From NCBI RefSeq assembly GCF_006716675.1, contig NZ_VFPM01000005.1:124001-188000 (forward strand): DNA of 64,000 bases, read 5' to 3'. Origin of the DNA: Humibacillus xanthopallidus. Lineage in GTDB: Bacteria; Actinomycetota; Actinomycetes; Actinomycetales; Dermatophilaceae. Made by a program: the position numbers and the translations under genes. The notes beneath the pieces were generated by a model. The model had not been told where the DNA came from and searched no databases. It saw only the letters and a program-made list of their open reading frames with translations. Below are positions 17,217 to 26,331 of the stretch, piece after piece (the first letter of the stretch is position 1; each line of letters begins with the position of its first letter).

Positions 17217-17843
17217 TCAGGCCGGCCGCACCGCCCGGCCGAGGTAGCCGTAGAGCCACGGCCGCATGACTCCGGGCGCCGGGGCGTAGGCGCGCTCGAT
17301 GGTCTCGATGACGAGGCCGGACTCTTCGACGAGCCGGTCGATGCGCCGCGTCAGGTGGCACCCGTCGAAGAGTCGCATCTGCATCGGCTCGAGCCGGTGC
17401 TGCCAGCGCTCGACGTCGGCGTCGGGTGCGAGCCCGTGCTCGAAGAAGTGCAGGGCGCCGCCCGGGCGCAGCACCCGGACGACCTCGCGCAGCGCCGCCT
17501 CGACGTCGGGGATCGTGCACAACGTCAGCGTCGAGAGCACGGCGTCGGCGCTCTCGTCGGGCAGGTCGAGCCGCTGGCCGTCGAGACCCCCGCGCTCGAC
17601 CGGCACCGTGGAGGCGGCCCGCCGCTTGCCCGACAGCTGCCACGCCACGTCGGAGGGCTCGATGGCCACGATGCACGTGACCTCGGGGGGCATCACCTCG
17701 AGGTTCGCGCCCCCGCCGAAGCCCAGCTCGACGACGCGGCCGGTCAGCCCCGCACAGACCCGCCGGCGGAAGGCGAGCATCCCCTCGCTCGTCGACCCGA
17801 CCTCGACGAGCCGGGGCGTCACGTGCGTCGTCCACCAGCCCAC
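17217..17843 (-). CDS. Class I SAM-dependent methyltransferase
   Basis: About 208 residues. Motif I is VVELGFGGGANLEVMP, followed by CIVAIEPSD (acidic residue binding SAM ribose), and LRPGGALHFFEHGLAP after the central strands. Resembles small-molecule/phospholipid methyltransferases of the Methyltransf_11 type. The start is uncertain: GTG at 17843 is the first plausible codon that does not run into the neighbouring phosphoesterase gene, whose stop is 21 bp upstream. Substrate unknown. Confidence 0.75.
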   Translation of the reverse strand: MGWWTTHVTPRLVEVGSTSEGMLAFRRRVCAGLTGRVVELGFGGGANLEVMPPEVTCIVAIEPSDVAWQLSGKRRAASTVPVERGGLDGQRLDLPDESADAVLSTLTLCTIPDVEAALREVVRVLRPGGALHFFEHGLAPDADVERWQHRLEPMQMRLFDGCHLTRRIDRLVEESGLVIETIERAYAPAPGVMRPWLYGYLGRAVRPA

Positions 17844-17863
17844 GGTCTCGAACCTATCGTCCG

Positions 17864-18991
17864 TCAGCCACGACGCAGGGTGATGAGCGGGATCTCGGGC
17901 GGCGCCATCACCCGCGCCGGCGGGCCCCAGGCGCCGGCGCCGCGCGAGGTGAGCACCGGCACGTCCCCGACCATCCGTACACCGTCGATGACGGGCTGCT
18001 GGAGGCGGACGGCATACCGGAAGGGCCACACCTGCCCGCCATGGGTGTGGCCGGAGAGCTGGAGGTCGATCCCGCGCCCCTGCGCATCGAGGGCCTGTCG
18101 GGGCTGGTGCGCGACGAGGATCGTGAAGCCGCCGGCGGGCGCGCTGCCGAGGGCGCCGTCGACGTCGGCCGCGTCGGCGCCCGTGCCGGTCTCGTCGTGC
18201 ACGCCGGCGATGCGGATGGTGTCGGACTGCCGCCGCAGGGCGACGTTCTCGTTGCGCAGCACGGTGATTCCGAGCGTCTCCCAGTAGGTGAGCCACGCGT
18301 CCGCCTCCTGCGAGATGAACTCGTGGTTGCCGCTCACGGCGAAGACGCCCAGGGGCGCCTCGAGGCCCGCGAGCGGCGCCAGTGCGTCGGAGACCTGGCT
18401 GACCTTGCCGTCGACGAGGTCGCCGCCGAGCACGACGACGTCGGGGCGCTGCGCGTTGACCTCGTCGACGACCCGCTGCGTGAACGACGCGTCACGTACC
18501 GGGCCCACGTGCAGGTCGGTGACGAGGGCGACCCGGAGCCCGTCGAAACCTTCGGGCAACTGCTGGCTCGTCACGGTGACCGGTGTGACCGTCGGCATCG
18601 CCGCCTCGTGCAGGCCGTATGCCGTCGCGCCGAGTGCCGCGACCACGACGACGGGGGTGCCCACGCGGAGCAACCGCCGCCGGGGCCGGGGGCTGCTCGA
18701 GAGGCTCGCGAGCAGCGCGGCGAAGCCGAGCACGAGGGTGCCGAGCAGGAGGTACCAGGCGGCGACGAGCCACGTCATGCCGAGCCAGGCGAGCCACCGC
18801 GCCCGGTGCGGGTCGATGACGCCGGCCTGCATCGCGAAGGCGAGGAGCGCGGCCGCCCAGAGCAGCCCGAGGACGAGCGCCACGGCCCAGCGGCCACGGG
18901 TCGGCAGGTCGGGGGCGACGGCGAGCCGGCGGTAGAGCAGGAAGGTCAGCAGCGCGAGGACTGCCGCGACGACGATGACGAAGATCGACAC
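17864..18991 (-). CDS. Membrane-anchored metallophosphoesterase (YaeI/YkuE type)
   Basis: A 375-residue protein with four hydrophobic segments in the first 120 residues, then a calcineurin-like phosphoesterase domain. Metal ligands are visible in order: TDLHVG, VLGGDLVDG, GNHE and the SGHTHGGQ His cluster. Family members dephosphorylate lipids (e.g. UDP-sugar lipid or phosphatidylglycerophosphate analogues) or unknown substrates; here the exact substrate cannot be read. Same strand as the methyltransferase, 20 bp apart. Confidence 0.88.
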   Translation of the reverse strand: MSIFVIVVAAVLALLTFLLYRRLAVAPDLPTRGRWAVALVLGLLWAAALLAFAMQAGVIDPHRARWLAWLGMTWLVAAWYLLLGTLVLGFAALLASLSSSPRPRRRLLRVGTPVVVVAALGATAYGLHEAAMPTVTPVTVTSQQLPEGFDGLRVALVTDLHVGPVRDASFTQRVVDEVNAQRPDVVVLGGDLVDGKVSQVSDALAPLAGLEAPLGVFAVSGNHEFISQEADAWLTYWETLGITVLRNENVALRRQSDTIRIAGVHDETGTGADAADVDGALGSAPAGGFTILVAHQPRQALDAQGRGIDLQLSGHTHGGQVWPFRYAVRLQQPVIDGVRMVGDVPVLTSRGAGAWGPPARVMAPPEIPLITLRRG

Positions 18992-19015
18992 AGGGGGTGG
19001 CCGGCCCGATGCCGG

Positions 19016-19291
19016 TCAGGCGGGGGTGCCGAAGCGGACGGCGTTGCGCTCGCGGGCCTTCTGCCGCTCGACCTCACGGTCCTTGGGCGGCGCCGTCGTC
19101 GTCAGGTGCTCGAGCAGGTGGGCGGTCGCGTGCGCGACGGCCTCGACGGCCTCGTCGAAGGCGGCCTGGTTGGCCTGGCTGGGCTTCGTGCTGCCGCTGA
19201 CCTTGCGAACGTACTGCAGCGCGGCGGCACGCACCTCGTCAGAGGTGGCAGGTGGGTCGAAGTTGTGGAGCTGGCGGATGTTGCGGCACAT
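19016..19291 (-). CDS. DUF2277 family protein
   Basis: A 91-residue small soluble protein beginning MCRNIRQLHNFDPPAT, the conserved start of DUF2277 proteins, with a helical body (EVRAAALQYVRKVSGS). Function of the family is not known to me. Located 25 bp downstream of nothing obvious and 24 bp before the phosphoesterase start. Confidence 0.85.
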   Translation of the reverse strand: MCRNIRQLHNFDPPATSDEVRAAALQYVRKVSGSTKPSQANQAAFDEAVEAVAHATAHLLEHLTTTAPPKDREVERQKARERNAVRFGTPA

Positions 19292-19416
19292 GGACCGACT
19301 CTAGGCGGCGGGAGCGCCCGATGGGGTCGAGGTGATGGCGGCACCCACGTCGGCGCCGGGATCACCTCGAACCGGGGTTGGTCGGGAGGCGCGGGAAGAT
19401 TCTCCGCCCTGAGGGG

Positions 19417-19449
19417 TTGCCATTTAGGAGTTAGTAAACTTTACTAACT
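19417..19449 (+). promoter_or_regulatory. Promoter and operator of the ROK regulator gene (probably leaderless)
   Basis: TTGCCA (19417-19422) and TTTACT (19440-19445) are separated by 17 bp and make a good -35/-10 pair. A perfect palindrome (arms AGTTAGTAAA and TTTACTAACT around a single C, 19429-19449) covers the -10. Transcription should begin at about 19452, right at the GTG start, so the message is probably leaderless. The palindrome is the probable ROK autoregulatory operator. Confidence 0.65.
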
Positions 19450-19452
19450 CTC

Positions 19453-20580
19453 GTGACCACCGCCCTTCCCCGCGCTCGCCGCGTCTCGCCGCGCACCGCG
19501 ATGCTGCCTGCGCACGGCCGGCGCCACAATCTCTCGCTCGTGCTCCAGATGCTCTACTCCGTCGGCGCGATGAGCCGAGCCGACCTCGCCCGCCGGCTCG
19601 GCATGAGCAAGGTGACCGTCTCCGACCTCGTCGCCGAGCTCATCGAGAGCGGCCACGCCGTCGAGCTCGGTCCGTCCGACCAGGTGCGCCCCGGCAAGCC
19701 GGCCACCCTCGTCGACGTCAACCGCACCGGCCTGCAGGCCATCGGCGTCGACCTCGCCGCCCACGAGGTGCTGCGCGCCGCCGTGCTCGACCTCGACGGC
19801 AACATCCTCGCCCGCGCCGAGCGCCCCATCGGCGACGACACGGGCGACGCGATCACCGCGCGGGTTCTCGAGCTCGTCGATGAGATCGTCTCTGCCGCAA
19901 CGGCGCCCATCCTCGGCATCGGCGTCGGCACTCCCGGCATCGTCGTCGCCGGAGGCGTCGTCGACACGGCCCCCAACCTCGGGTGGCGCGACGTGCCGCT
20001 GCGCGACCTCATCGCCGACGCGACCGGGCTGCCCGTCTTCGTCGTCAACGACGCCGATGCCGCGGTGCACGCCGACTACACCCTCGGCAACGGCGGCGAC
20101 GACCTCGTCCTCGTCAAGATCGGCCGCGGTGTCGGCTGCGGGCTCATCGTCGGCGGCCAGCGGGTGCGCGGCGCGCACTTCGCCGCCGGCGAGATCGGGC
20201 ACGTCACCGTCGGCACCGACGGGGGTGCCGTATGCCGGTGCGGCAAGACCGGCTGCCTCGAGACGTGGGTCTCGGCGCCCCGTCTCGAGCAGGCGCTCGC
20301 CACCGCGGGCGACGACTCTCCGCTGCGTGAGGCGGGGGAGCGGCTCGGCATCGCGCTCGCTCCCGTCGTCGCCGTGCTCGACCTCGCCGAGGTCGTGCTC
20401 TCCGGCCCCGGGCACCTGCTCGCCGGCCCTCTGCGTGACTCGGTCGAGCAGACGCTGCGCGACCGGCTCCTTGCCCGGCCCGAGGCCGAGCTCACCGTGC
20501 GGATCGCGCACGACTCCGACGACATCGTGCTGCGCGGCGCCGCCGTGCTCGTCCTCTGGGACCAGCTCGGCGTCGTGTGA
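19453..20580 (+). CDS. ROK family transcriptional repressor (NagC/Mlc-like)
   Basis: A 375-residue regulator. Residues about 25-75 are a MarR-like helix-turn-helix (MSRADLARRLGMSKVTVSDLVAEL). The rest is the ROK sugar-kinase-like fold with VGTPGIV, GEIGHVTVG and the zinc-binding CRCGKTGCLETW. GTG start set 3 bp after a 21-bp palindrome and with no Shine-Dalgarno, consistent with leaderless translation. First gene of the operon that follows, so it probably senses GlcNAc or a derivative and represses the importer, GH3, kinase and NagB genes. Confidence 0.9.
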   Translation: MTTALPRARRVSPRTAMLPAHGRRHNLSLVLQMLYSVGAMSRADLARRLGMSKVTVSDLVAELIESGHAVELGPSDQVRPGKPATLVDVNRTGLQAIGVDLAAHEVLRAAVLDLDGNILARAERPIGDDTGDAITARVLELVDEIVSAATAPILGIGVGTPGIVVAGGVVDTAPNLGWRDVPLRDLIADATGLPVFVVNDADAAVHADYTLGNGGDDLVLVKIGRGVGCGLIVGGQRVRGAHFAAGEIGHVTVGTDGGAVCRCGKTGCLETWVSAPRLEQALATAGDDSPLREAGERLGIALAPVVAVLDLAEVVLSGPGHLLAGPLRDSVEQTLRDRLLARPEAELTVRIAHDSDDIVLRGAAVLVLWDQLGVV

Positions 20581-20695
20581 CCACCCACCCCCGCCATGCG
20601 GCATACGCCCGCGGGACCCCAACCAAAGCATCCCCTCCAGCTGCACCACCTCACACCGGTCCGCACCGCGGCCACCCTGAAAGGAAGCACACGCA

Positions 20696-22060
20696 ATGAA
20701 GAAGACCCTGGGTCTGGCCGTGGCCACGACCGCGGCGGCGGCTCTGCTGCTCTCCGCCTGTGGCGGGGGATCGACCGGCTCCTCGTCGTCGGCGACCACT
20801 GCGAGCAAGGCCGACAACACCGGCAAGACGATCACCTTCTGGGTGGTCGGCGGTGACACCCCGAAGGAGCTGCGGACCTACCTGCAGGACACCTTCAAGG
20901 CCAAGACGGGCGCGACCCTCAAGATCGAGGAGCAGGGCTGGGGCGACATCGTCACCAAGCTGACGACCTCGCTGCCCGACCCGAAGAACACCCCTGACGT
21001 CACCGAGCTCGGCAACACGCAGGCCCCGACCTTCACCAACGTCGGCGCCTTCAGCGACGTCTCCGACATGTACGAGGAGCTCGGCGGCGCCAAGCTGCTC
21101 CAGTCCTTCGTCGACGTCGGCTCGGTCGACGGCAAGAAGTACGCGCTGCCCTACTACTTCGGCTCGCGCTACATGTTCGCCCGCTCCGACCTGTGGAAGG
21201 AGGCCGGCGTCAAGACGCCGACCACCCTCGACGAGTTCAACACGGCGGTCAAGACGATCACCGCCAAGAACCCGCGCGACATCAAGGACTTCTCGGGTTT
21301 CTTCCTCGGCGGCCAGGACTGGCGCAACGGCATCTCCTGGATCTTCGCCAACGGCGGCGACCTCGCCAAGAAGGAGAACGGCCAGTGGGTCTCGACGCTG
21401 AGCGACCCCAACACGATCAAGGGCCTCGAGCAGCTGCAGGACCTCTACAAGAACGCCTCCAAGGCGCCGGCCGACGCCAAGGACGCCACGCCGTGGCTCT
21501 ACATCAACGACTCGGACGAGATCCTCGACGAGAACCAGAAGGTCACGGGCAAGACCTCGCTCGCGGCCGCCACGATCATGGCGCCGGGCTGGGCGCACTG
21601 GTCGATCGGTGACCTCGTCGAGAAGGACGGCAAGAAGGTCCGCGAGTGGAACGACGCGAAGTTCGCGACGTTCGTGCTGCCCGGCAACGACGGCAAGCCG
21701 GCCCCGGTCTTCGCCGGCGGCTCCAACATCGGCATCTCCAAGGCGAGTCAGAACCAGGCGCTCTCGCGCGACCTGCTGAGGATCATCTTCTCGCCGGAGT
21801 ACCAGCAGATGCTCGGCAAGGCCGGCCTCGGGCCGGCCAACTCCGACTACGTCAGCTCGCTCGGCACCGACCAGTTCGCCAAGGCACTCATCGAGTCGGC
21901 GTCCAACTCCAAGCTGACCCCGGCCGCTCCCGGCTGGGCGGCCGTCGAGTCCAAGATGATCCTCGAGGAGTTCTTCGGCAAGATCCGCGACGCCGCCGAC
22001 CTCAAGGCGCTCGCCGCGGAGTACGACGCCAAGATCACGCCGATCCTCAATCTCAAGTGA
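20696..22060 (+). CDS. Sugar ABC transporter substrate-binding lipoprotein (amino-sugar oligosaccharide type)
   Basis: A 454-residue lipoprotein: Lys-rich N-terminus, hydrophobic core and lipobox LSAC at about residues 19-22, then a Ser/Thr linker. The mature part starts GKTITFWVVGGDTPKELRTYL and is rich in Trp/aromatic residues typical of oligosaccharide binding. AAAGGAAG precedes the ATG. Placed with GH3 hexosaminidase, ROK kinase and NagB, so chitobiose, GlcNAc or muropeptide sugars are the likely ligands (NgcE/DasA-like role, inferred). Confidence 0.88.
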   Translation: MKKTLGLAVATTAAAALLLSACGGGSTGSSSSATTASKADNTGKTITFWVVGGDTPKELRTYLQDTFKAKTGATLKIEEQGWGDIVTKLTTSLPDPKNTPDVTELGNTQAPTFTNVGAFSDVSDMYEELGGAKLLQSFVDVGSVDGKKYALPYYFGSRYMFARSDLWKEAGVKTPTTLDEFNTAVKTITAKNPRDIKDFSGFFLGGQDWRNGISWIFANGGDLAKKENGQWVSTLSDPNTIKGLEQLQDLYKNASKAPADAKDATPWLYINDSDEILDENQKVTGKTSLAAATIMAPGWAHWSIGDLVEKDGKKVREWNDAKFATFVLPGNDGKPAPVFAGGSNIGISKASQNQALSRDLLRIIFSPEYQQMLGKAGLGPANSDYVSSLGTDQFAKALIESASNSKLTPAAPGWAAVESKMILEEFFGKIRDAADLKALAAEYDAKITPILNLK

Positions 22061-22113
22061 GGGGCGCCCCTCGGGGCGGCACACACTGACGGCTAGACGG
22101 AATCGCAGGCAGG

Positions 22114-22148
22114 GCCCGGTGGTCGGGCACCTCCACCGACCACCGGGC
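22114..22148 (+). terminator. Intercistronic hairpin between binding-protein and permease genes
   Basis: GCCCGGTGGTCG / CGACCACCGGGC form a perfect 12-bp stem with an 11-nt loop in the 108-bp gap. The permease Shine-Dalgarno (GAAAGG) follows immediately. Same arrangement as the hairpin at 11991-12032, likely setting the binding-protein to permease ratio. Confidence 0.65.
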
Positions 22149-22168
22149 ACCCCTTCGAAAGGTTCACC

Positions 22169-23062
22169 ATGTCCTCGGCGTCCTCCAGCAGGCGGGTCCC
22201 GCTCGCCCTCATCATCCCGACGCTGCTCATCCTCCTCGTCGCCCTCGGCTACCCGATCGGCTGGCAGGTCATCACGAGCTTCCAGCACTACGGGATGCTC
22301 CAGCAGTTCGGCCAGCCGCCCGAGTGGGTGGGTCTCGACAACTACACGGCCCTGTTCACCGACGGCTACCTGTGGGTCGTCATCGCCCGGTCGATCGTCT
22401 TCTGCCTCGTCTGCGCCGCGAGCACGGTCCTCATCGGCGGCGGCATGGCCCTGCTCATGCGGGCCGTCAGCACCCCCGCTCGCCTGATCCTCCAGATCGC
22501 CCTCCTCGTCGCGTGGGCCATGCCCGTCGTCACGTCGATGACGGTGTGGATCTGGATCGTCGACTGGCGCCGCGGGGTGCTCAACTGGCTGCTCACCCGC
22601 CTCGGCGGCGACTTCCAGGGCCACAACTGGCTCGTCGAGCCGCTCTCCTTCTTCGCCGTCGCGGCCGTCATCGTCGTCTGGATGAGCGTCCCCTTCGTCG
22701 CCCTGTCGATCTATGCCGGGCTGACCCAGGTCTCGCCCGAGGTGCTCGAGGCGGCCCAGATCGACGGCGCGAGCGGGTGGCAGCGGCTGCGCCACATCAT
22801 CCTGCCGCTCATCGCGCCGGTCGTCTCGATCGTCCTGCTGCTCCAGCTCATCTGGGACCTGCGGGTCTTCACGCAGATCAAGCTGCTCCAGGACGCCGGC
22901 GGCTTCGCCAACGAGACCAACCTGCTCGGCACCTACATCTACCAGCTCGGCACGGGCGCCGGTGACTTCGGCGCCGCCGCCGCGGTCTCGGTCATCATGC
23001 TCGCCCTCACCGTGGCGATGAGCTGGTACTACGTCCGCTCCCTCATGAAGGAGGAGTCCTGA
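22169..23062 (+). CDS. Carbohydrate ABC transporter permease (MalF type)
   Basis: A 297-residue inner-membrane permease with six hydrophobic segments. EAA loop: EVLEAAQIDGASGWQRLRHI. Preceded by GAAAGG. Its stop overlaps the next ATG (TGATG). Forms the translocation pore with the following gene product. Confidence 0.93.
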   Translation: MSSASSSRRVPLALIIPTLLILLVALGYPIGWQVITSFQHYGMLQQFGQPPEWVGLDNYTALFTDGYLWVVIARSIVFCLVCAASTVLIGGGMALLMRAVSTPARLILQIALLVAWAMPVVTSMTVWIWIVDWRRGVLNWLLTRLGGDFQGHNWLVEPLSFFAVAAVIVVWMSVPFVALSIYAGLTQVSPEVLEAAQIDGASGWQRLRHIILPLIAPVVSIVLLLQLIWDLRVFTQIKLLQDAGGFANETNLLGTYIYQLGTGAGDFGAAAAVSVIMLALTVAMSWYYVRSLMKEES

Positions 23063-23901
23063 TGCGCGCCACGAAGCTCCGCCGCGGGCTGCTCACGCTC
23101 CTCGCCGTCGTCCTCGCCCTCGCGTGGGCGTTCCCCGTCTACTGGATGGTCAACTCGGCCTTCCTCGACAAGGCGACGCTCTCGTCGACGAGGCCGACCT
23201 TCCTGCCCTTCGGCGGGTCGTTCGACAACTTCACCACCGTGCTCGGTGACCCGGCCTTCGGGCGGGCGCTCGCGATCTCGCTGTCGGTCACCCTCGTCAC
23301 CGTCGCTGCAGCGCTCGCGATCGCCTTCCTCGGCGCTCTCGCGATCAGCCGCTTCCGCTTCCGCGGCCGCGCGTCGTTCGTGCTGGCGCTGCTGCTCATC
23401 CAGATGCTGCCGGCCGAGGGACTCTTCATCGCGCAGTACAAGATGATGAGCTCCGTGGGTCTGCTCAACAACGTCCTCGGCCTCGCGGTGCTCTACACCG
23501 CCGCCGTCGTGCCCTTCACGATCTGGATGCTGCGCGGCTTCGTCGCCGGCGTGCCGATCGACCTCGAGGAGGCCGCCATGGTCGACGGGCTCTCGCGCAC
23601 CCAGGCCTTCCTGCGGATCACCTTCCCGCTGCTGGCTCCCGGGCTCGTCGCATCGGGCGTCTACGCCTTCCTCCAGGCGTGGAACGAGTTCACCGTCGCC
23701 CTCGTCGTCATGACCGAGGAGCAGGCCCGCACGCTGCCGCTGTGGCTGCGTGGCTTCATCCAGGCGAGTGCGACGCGCGAGACCGACTGGGGCCAGGTCA
23801 TGGCCGCCTCGACCCTCGTCGCGATCCCCGTCATCGTCTTCTTCCTCCTCGTGCAGAGCCGGATGAGCAGTGGCCTCGTCGGCGGGGCGGTGAAGGGCTG
23901 A
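23062..23901 (+). CDS. Carbohydrate ABC transporter permease (MalG type)
   Basis: A 279-residue permease, six membrane segments, EAA loop DLEEAAMVDGLSRTQAFLRI, ending GGAVKG. Start codon overlaps the stop of the partner permease. No ATP-binding subunit follows, so it must use an ATPase encoded elsewhere. Confidence 0.93.
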   Translation: MRATKLRRGLLTLLAVVLALAWAFPVYWMVNSAFLDKATLSSTRPTFLPFGGSFDNFTTVLGDPAFGRALAISLSVTLVTVAAALAIAFLGALAISRFRFRGRASFVLALLLIQMLPAEGLFIAQYKMMSSVGLLNNVLGLAVLYTAAVVPFTIWMLRGFVAGVPIDLEEAAMVDGLSRTQAFLRITFPLLAPGLVASGVYAFLQAWNEFTVALVVMTEEQARTLPLWLRGFIQASATRETDWGQVMAASTLVAIPVIVFFLLVQSRMSSGLVGGAVKG

Positions 23902-23902
23902 G

Positions 23903-25324
23903 ATGGACAGCACGAGAGAGGCGCTGCGGCGCCTCGTCGTCGGCACGCTCATGCCCGGCTTCGTCGGCACGACCGTCGCCCCGTGGGTCACCCGCGAGTA
24001 TGCCGCCGGGCTCGCCGCCGTCTGCCTCTACGGCGCCAACGTGGCCGGCCCCGAGCAGCTGTCGAGCCTCTGCGCCGAGCTGCGGTCGGTCGCTCCCGAC
24101 CTGCTCGTCTCCGTCGACGAGGAGGGTGGCGACGTCACCCGGCTGCACTACCCGACCGGGTCGAACCAGCCGGGCAACGCCGTCCTCGGGCGGCTCGACG
24201 ACACCGCCCTGACGCGGGAGTCGGCTGCGGCCATCGGACGCGAGCTCACGGCATACGGCATCAACCTCGACCTCGCGCCGGTCGTCGACGTCAACTCGGC
24301 GCCCGACAACCCCGTCATCGGGGTGCGCAGCTTCGGCGAGGATGCGGCGCTCGTGTCTCGGCACGGCGTCGCGGCGGTCGAGGGCCTGCAGGCGCAGGGC
24401 GTGGCCGCCTGCGCGAAGCACTTCCCGGGGCACGGCGACACCGTGACCGACTCGCACCTCGCGCTCCCGCGGGTCGACGCGCCTGCCGAGGTGCTCGAGG
24501 TGCGCGAGCTCGAGCCCTTCCGGGCCGCGGTCGCCGCGGGTGTCGCGTGCGTCATGACGTCGCACGTCGTCGTCACCGCCATCGACCCTGAGCGGCCGTC
24601 GACGTTCTCGCCGACGATGCTCGGCGACGTGCTGCGGGGCCGGCTCGGCTTCGACGGCGTCATCGTGTCCGACGCGCTCGACATGGCGGGTGCGAGTGCC
24701 GAGACCGGCATCCCGGAGGCTGCGGTGCGCGCTCTCCAGGCGGGGTGTGACCTGCTGTGCACCGGGTCGGAGACGACCGAGGACGACTACCTCGCCATCG
24801 TCGACGCCGTCGTCGCTGCCGTGGAGTCCGGCCGACTGGACCGCACGCGGCTGGCCGACGCTGCGGCGCGGGTGGAGCGGCTCCGGCGGACGTTCGCACC
24901 GGGTGCGGTCGTGGCCGCCGCTGCTTCGAAGGAGGTCCTCTGGTCGGAAGACACTGTCGCGCAGGCCTTCTCGGTCAGTGATGCTGCTCGCGCCTGGCAG
25001 GCTGTCGATGCACCGCCTGTCATCGTGCAGGTCGCGAGCGAGCCGAATCTCGCTGTCGGCCGCGTCGCGTGGGGGCCCGAGGCTGCGGGTCTCACGACCG
25101 ACGCCGACGACGTGCGTGCGGGTGCGAAGGTCGCTGTCGCGGGGCGCTCCCTCGAGCCGGGCCATCCGGCGTGGGTCGTGGCGGATCGGCTTCGTGCAGA
25201 AGGACACTCGGTCATCGTCGTCGAGTGCGGCTGGCCGCGAGGCGAGGGGGACGTGGTGACCTATGGCGGCTCCGTCGTCGCCGCGAGGGCCCTCGGTCGG
25301 CTGCTCGGGGTGAGGGCGCGATGA
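23903..25324 (+). CDS. GH3 family beta-N-acetylhexosaminidase (NagZ-like, possibly GlcNAc phosphorylase)
   Basis: A 473-residue cytoplasmic GH3 protein without signal peptide. It carries the NagZ-subfamily signature KHFPGHGDTVTDSHLALP, whose Asp-His pair provides acid/base chemistry, and the nucleophile Asp in VIVSDALDMAG. The N-terminal barrel opens GTLMPGFVGT; VDEEGGDV is also typical. It should release GlcNAc from imported beta-linked amino-sugar saccharides. Some actinobacterial members of this clade are phosphorylases giving GlcNAc-1-phosphate; sequence alone does not decide. A C-terminal extension of about 130 residues follows the barrel. Starts 1 bp after the permease stop. Confidence 0.85.
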   Translation: MDSTREALRRLVVGTLMPGFVGTTVAPWVTREYAAGLAAVCLYGANVAGPEQLSSLCAELRSVAPDLLVSVDEEGGDVTRLHYPTGSNQPGNAVLGRLDDTALTRESAAAIGRELTAYGINLDLAPVVDVNSAPDNPVIGVRSFGEDAALVSRHGVAAVEGLQAQGVAACAKHFPGHGDTVTDSHLALPRVDAPAEVLEVRELEPFRAAVAAGVACVMTSHVVVTAIDPERPSTFSPTMLGDVLRGRLGFDGVIVSDALDMAGASAETGIPEAAVRALQAGCDLLCTGSETTEDDYLAIVDAVVAAVESGRLDRTRLADAAARVERLRRTFAPGAVVAAAASKEVLWSEDTVAQAFSVSDAARAWQAVDAPPVIVQVASEPNLAVGRVAWGPEAAGLTTDADDVRAGAKVAVAGRSLEPGHPAWVVADRLRAEGHSVIVVECGWPRGEGDVVTYGGSVVAARALGRLLGVRAR

Positions 25325-26331
25325 GCGAGCAGCTGCTCCTCGGCATCGACATCGGTGGCACGAAGACCGCCGTCGCCGCCGTCAGGCACGACGGCACGGT
25401 CGTCGCGCTGCGCAGCGCGCCCTCGGGCCGCGGTGGAGCGCAGGTCGTCGACGTCGCCGTCCGCCTCGCACGTGAGGTCGCCGACGCGGTCAGTGGTCTC
25501 GGGCGGATCAGTGCGGCCGGCGCGTGCATGCCCGGACTCGTCGACCCGAGAACGGGATTGGTGCGACACGCCGTCAACCTCGACGTCGAGTCGCTCGAGC
25601 TGTCGTCGGAGCTCTCCCGGGCCCTGGGCCTTCGGGTCGAGGTCGAGAACGACGTCAAGGCGGCCGCCCTCGGTGCGCACCACCTGGGACCGCGCGGCTG
25701 GGGCCTGCACCCCGACGTCACCTCGGCGGCGAGCGGGACGGGCGAGACGGCATACGGCAGCGGGGACGTCGGAACGCTCGCCTACCTCAACCTCGGCACG
25801 GGACTCGCGTCCGCGGTCGTCCGCGGCGGAGTGCTCGTTCGCGGGATCGACGGCGCCGCAGGGGAGATCGGGCACCTGCCGGTCGGCGGCGACGTCGTGT
25901 GCTCGTGTGGTCAGGTCGGGTGCCTCGAGACGATCGCGTCGGGCTCGGCGCTGGCCCGGCTGTGGCCGCCGTCGCGCGGCGGCGGCCGGGATCCCTTTGC
26001 CGCAGCGGCTGCCGGCGACGCCGCGGCGGCAGCGGCGGTCGACGTGCTCTGCGACGGAGTGGGCCTCGCGATCCAGCTGCTCGTGCTCGCGGCGGGGGCG
26101 GAGCACGTCGTCATCGGCGGTGGGCTCACCGGTCTCGGCGAGCCCTTCGTCGAGGGCGTGCGCGCCGACCTGCGACGCCGCGGGCGCTCGTCACGGATGA
26201 TCGCGGCCCTCGACCTCGAGTCGCGCTTCGAGCTCGTGCCGGCATCGGTGCCGGTGGCCGCCATCGGGGCGGCGCTGCTGCCCGGGCGCGCGCCGGGGCC
26301 CTTCCTGCTCACCGACGAGCTGGCCGGCTGA
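25321..26331 (+). CDS. ROK family sugar kinase, probable N-acetylglucosamine kinase
   Basis: A 336-residue kinase without helix-turn-helix, so an enzyme rather than a repressor. The phosphate loop DIGGTKTAVAAV is at residues 10-21; the catalytic Asp is in VENDVKAAALGA; GAAGEIGHLPVGG and the zinc site CSCGQVGCLETIAS follow. Predicted to make GlcNAc-6-phosphate (or Glc/GlcN-6-P). ATG overlaps the GH3 stop (ATGA). A 25-residue Gly/Thr insert (HPDVTSAASGTGETAYGSGD) separates the two halves of the sugar-binding domain. Confidence 0.85.
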   Translation: MSEQLLLGIDIGGTKTAVAAVRHDGTVVALRSAPSGRGGAQVVDVAVRLAREVADAVSGLGRISAAGACMPGLVDPRTGLVRHAVNLDVESLELSSELSRALGLRVEVENDVKAAALGAHHLGPRGWGLHPDVTSAASGTGETAYGSGDVGTLAYLNLGTGLASAVVRGGVLVRGIDGAAGEIGHLPVGGDVVCSCGQVGCLETIASGSALARLWPPSRGGGRDPFAAAAAGDAAAAAAVDVLCDGVGLAIQLLVLAAGAEHVVIGGGLTGLGEPFVEGVRADLRRRGRSSRMIAALDLESRFELVPASVPVAAIGAALLPGRAPGPFLLTDELAG

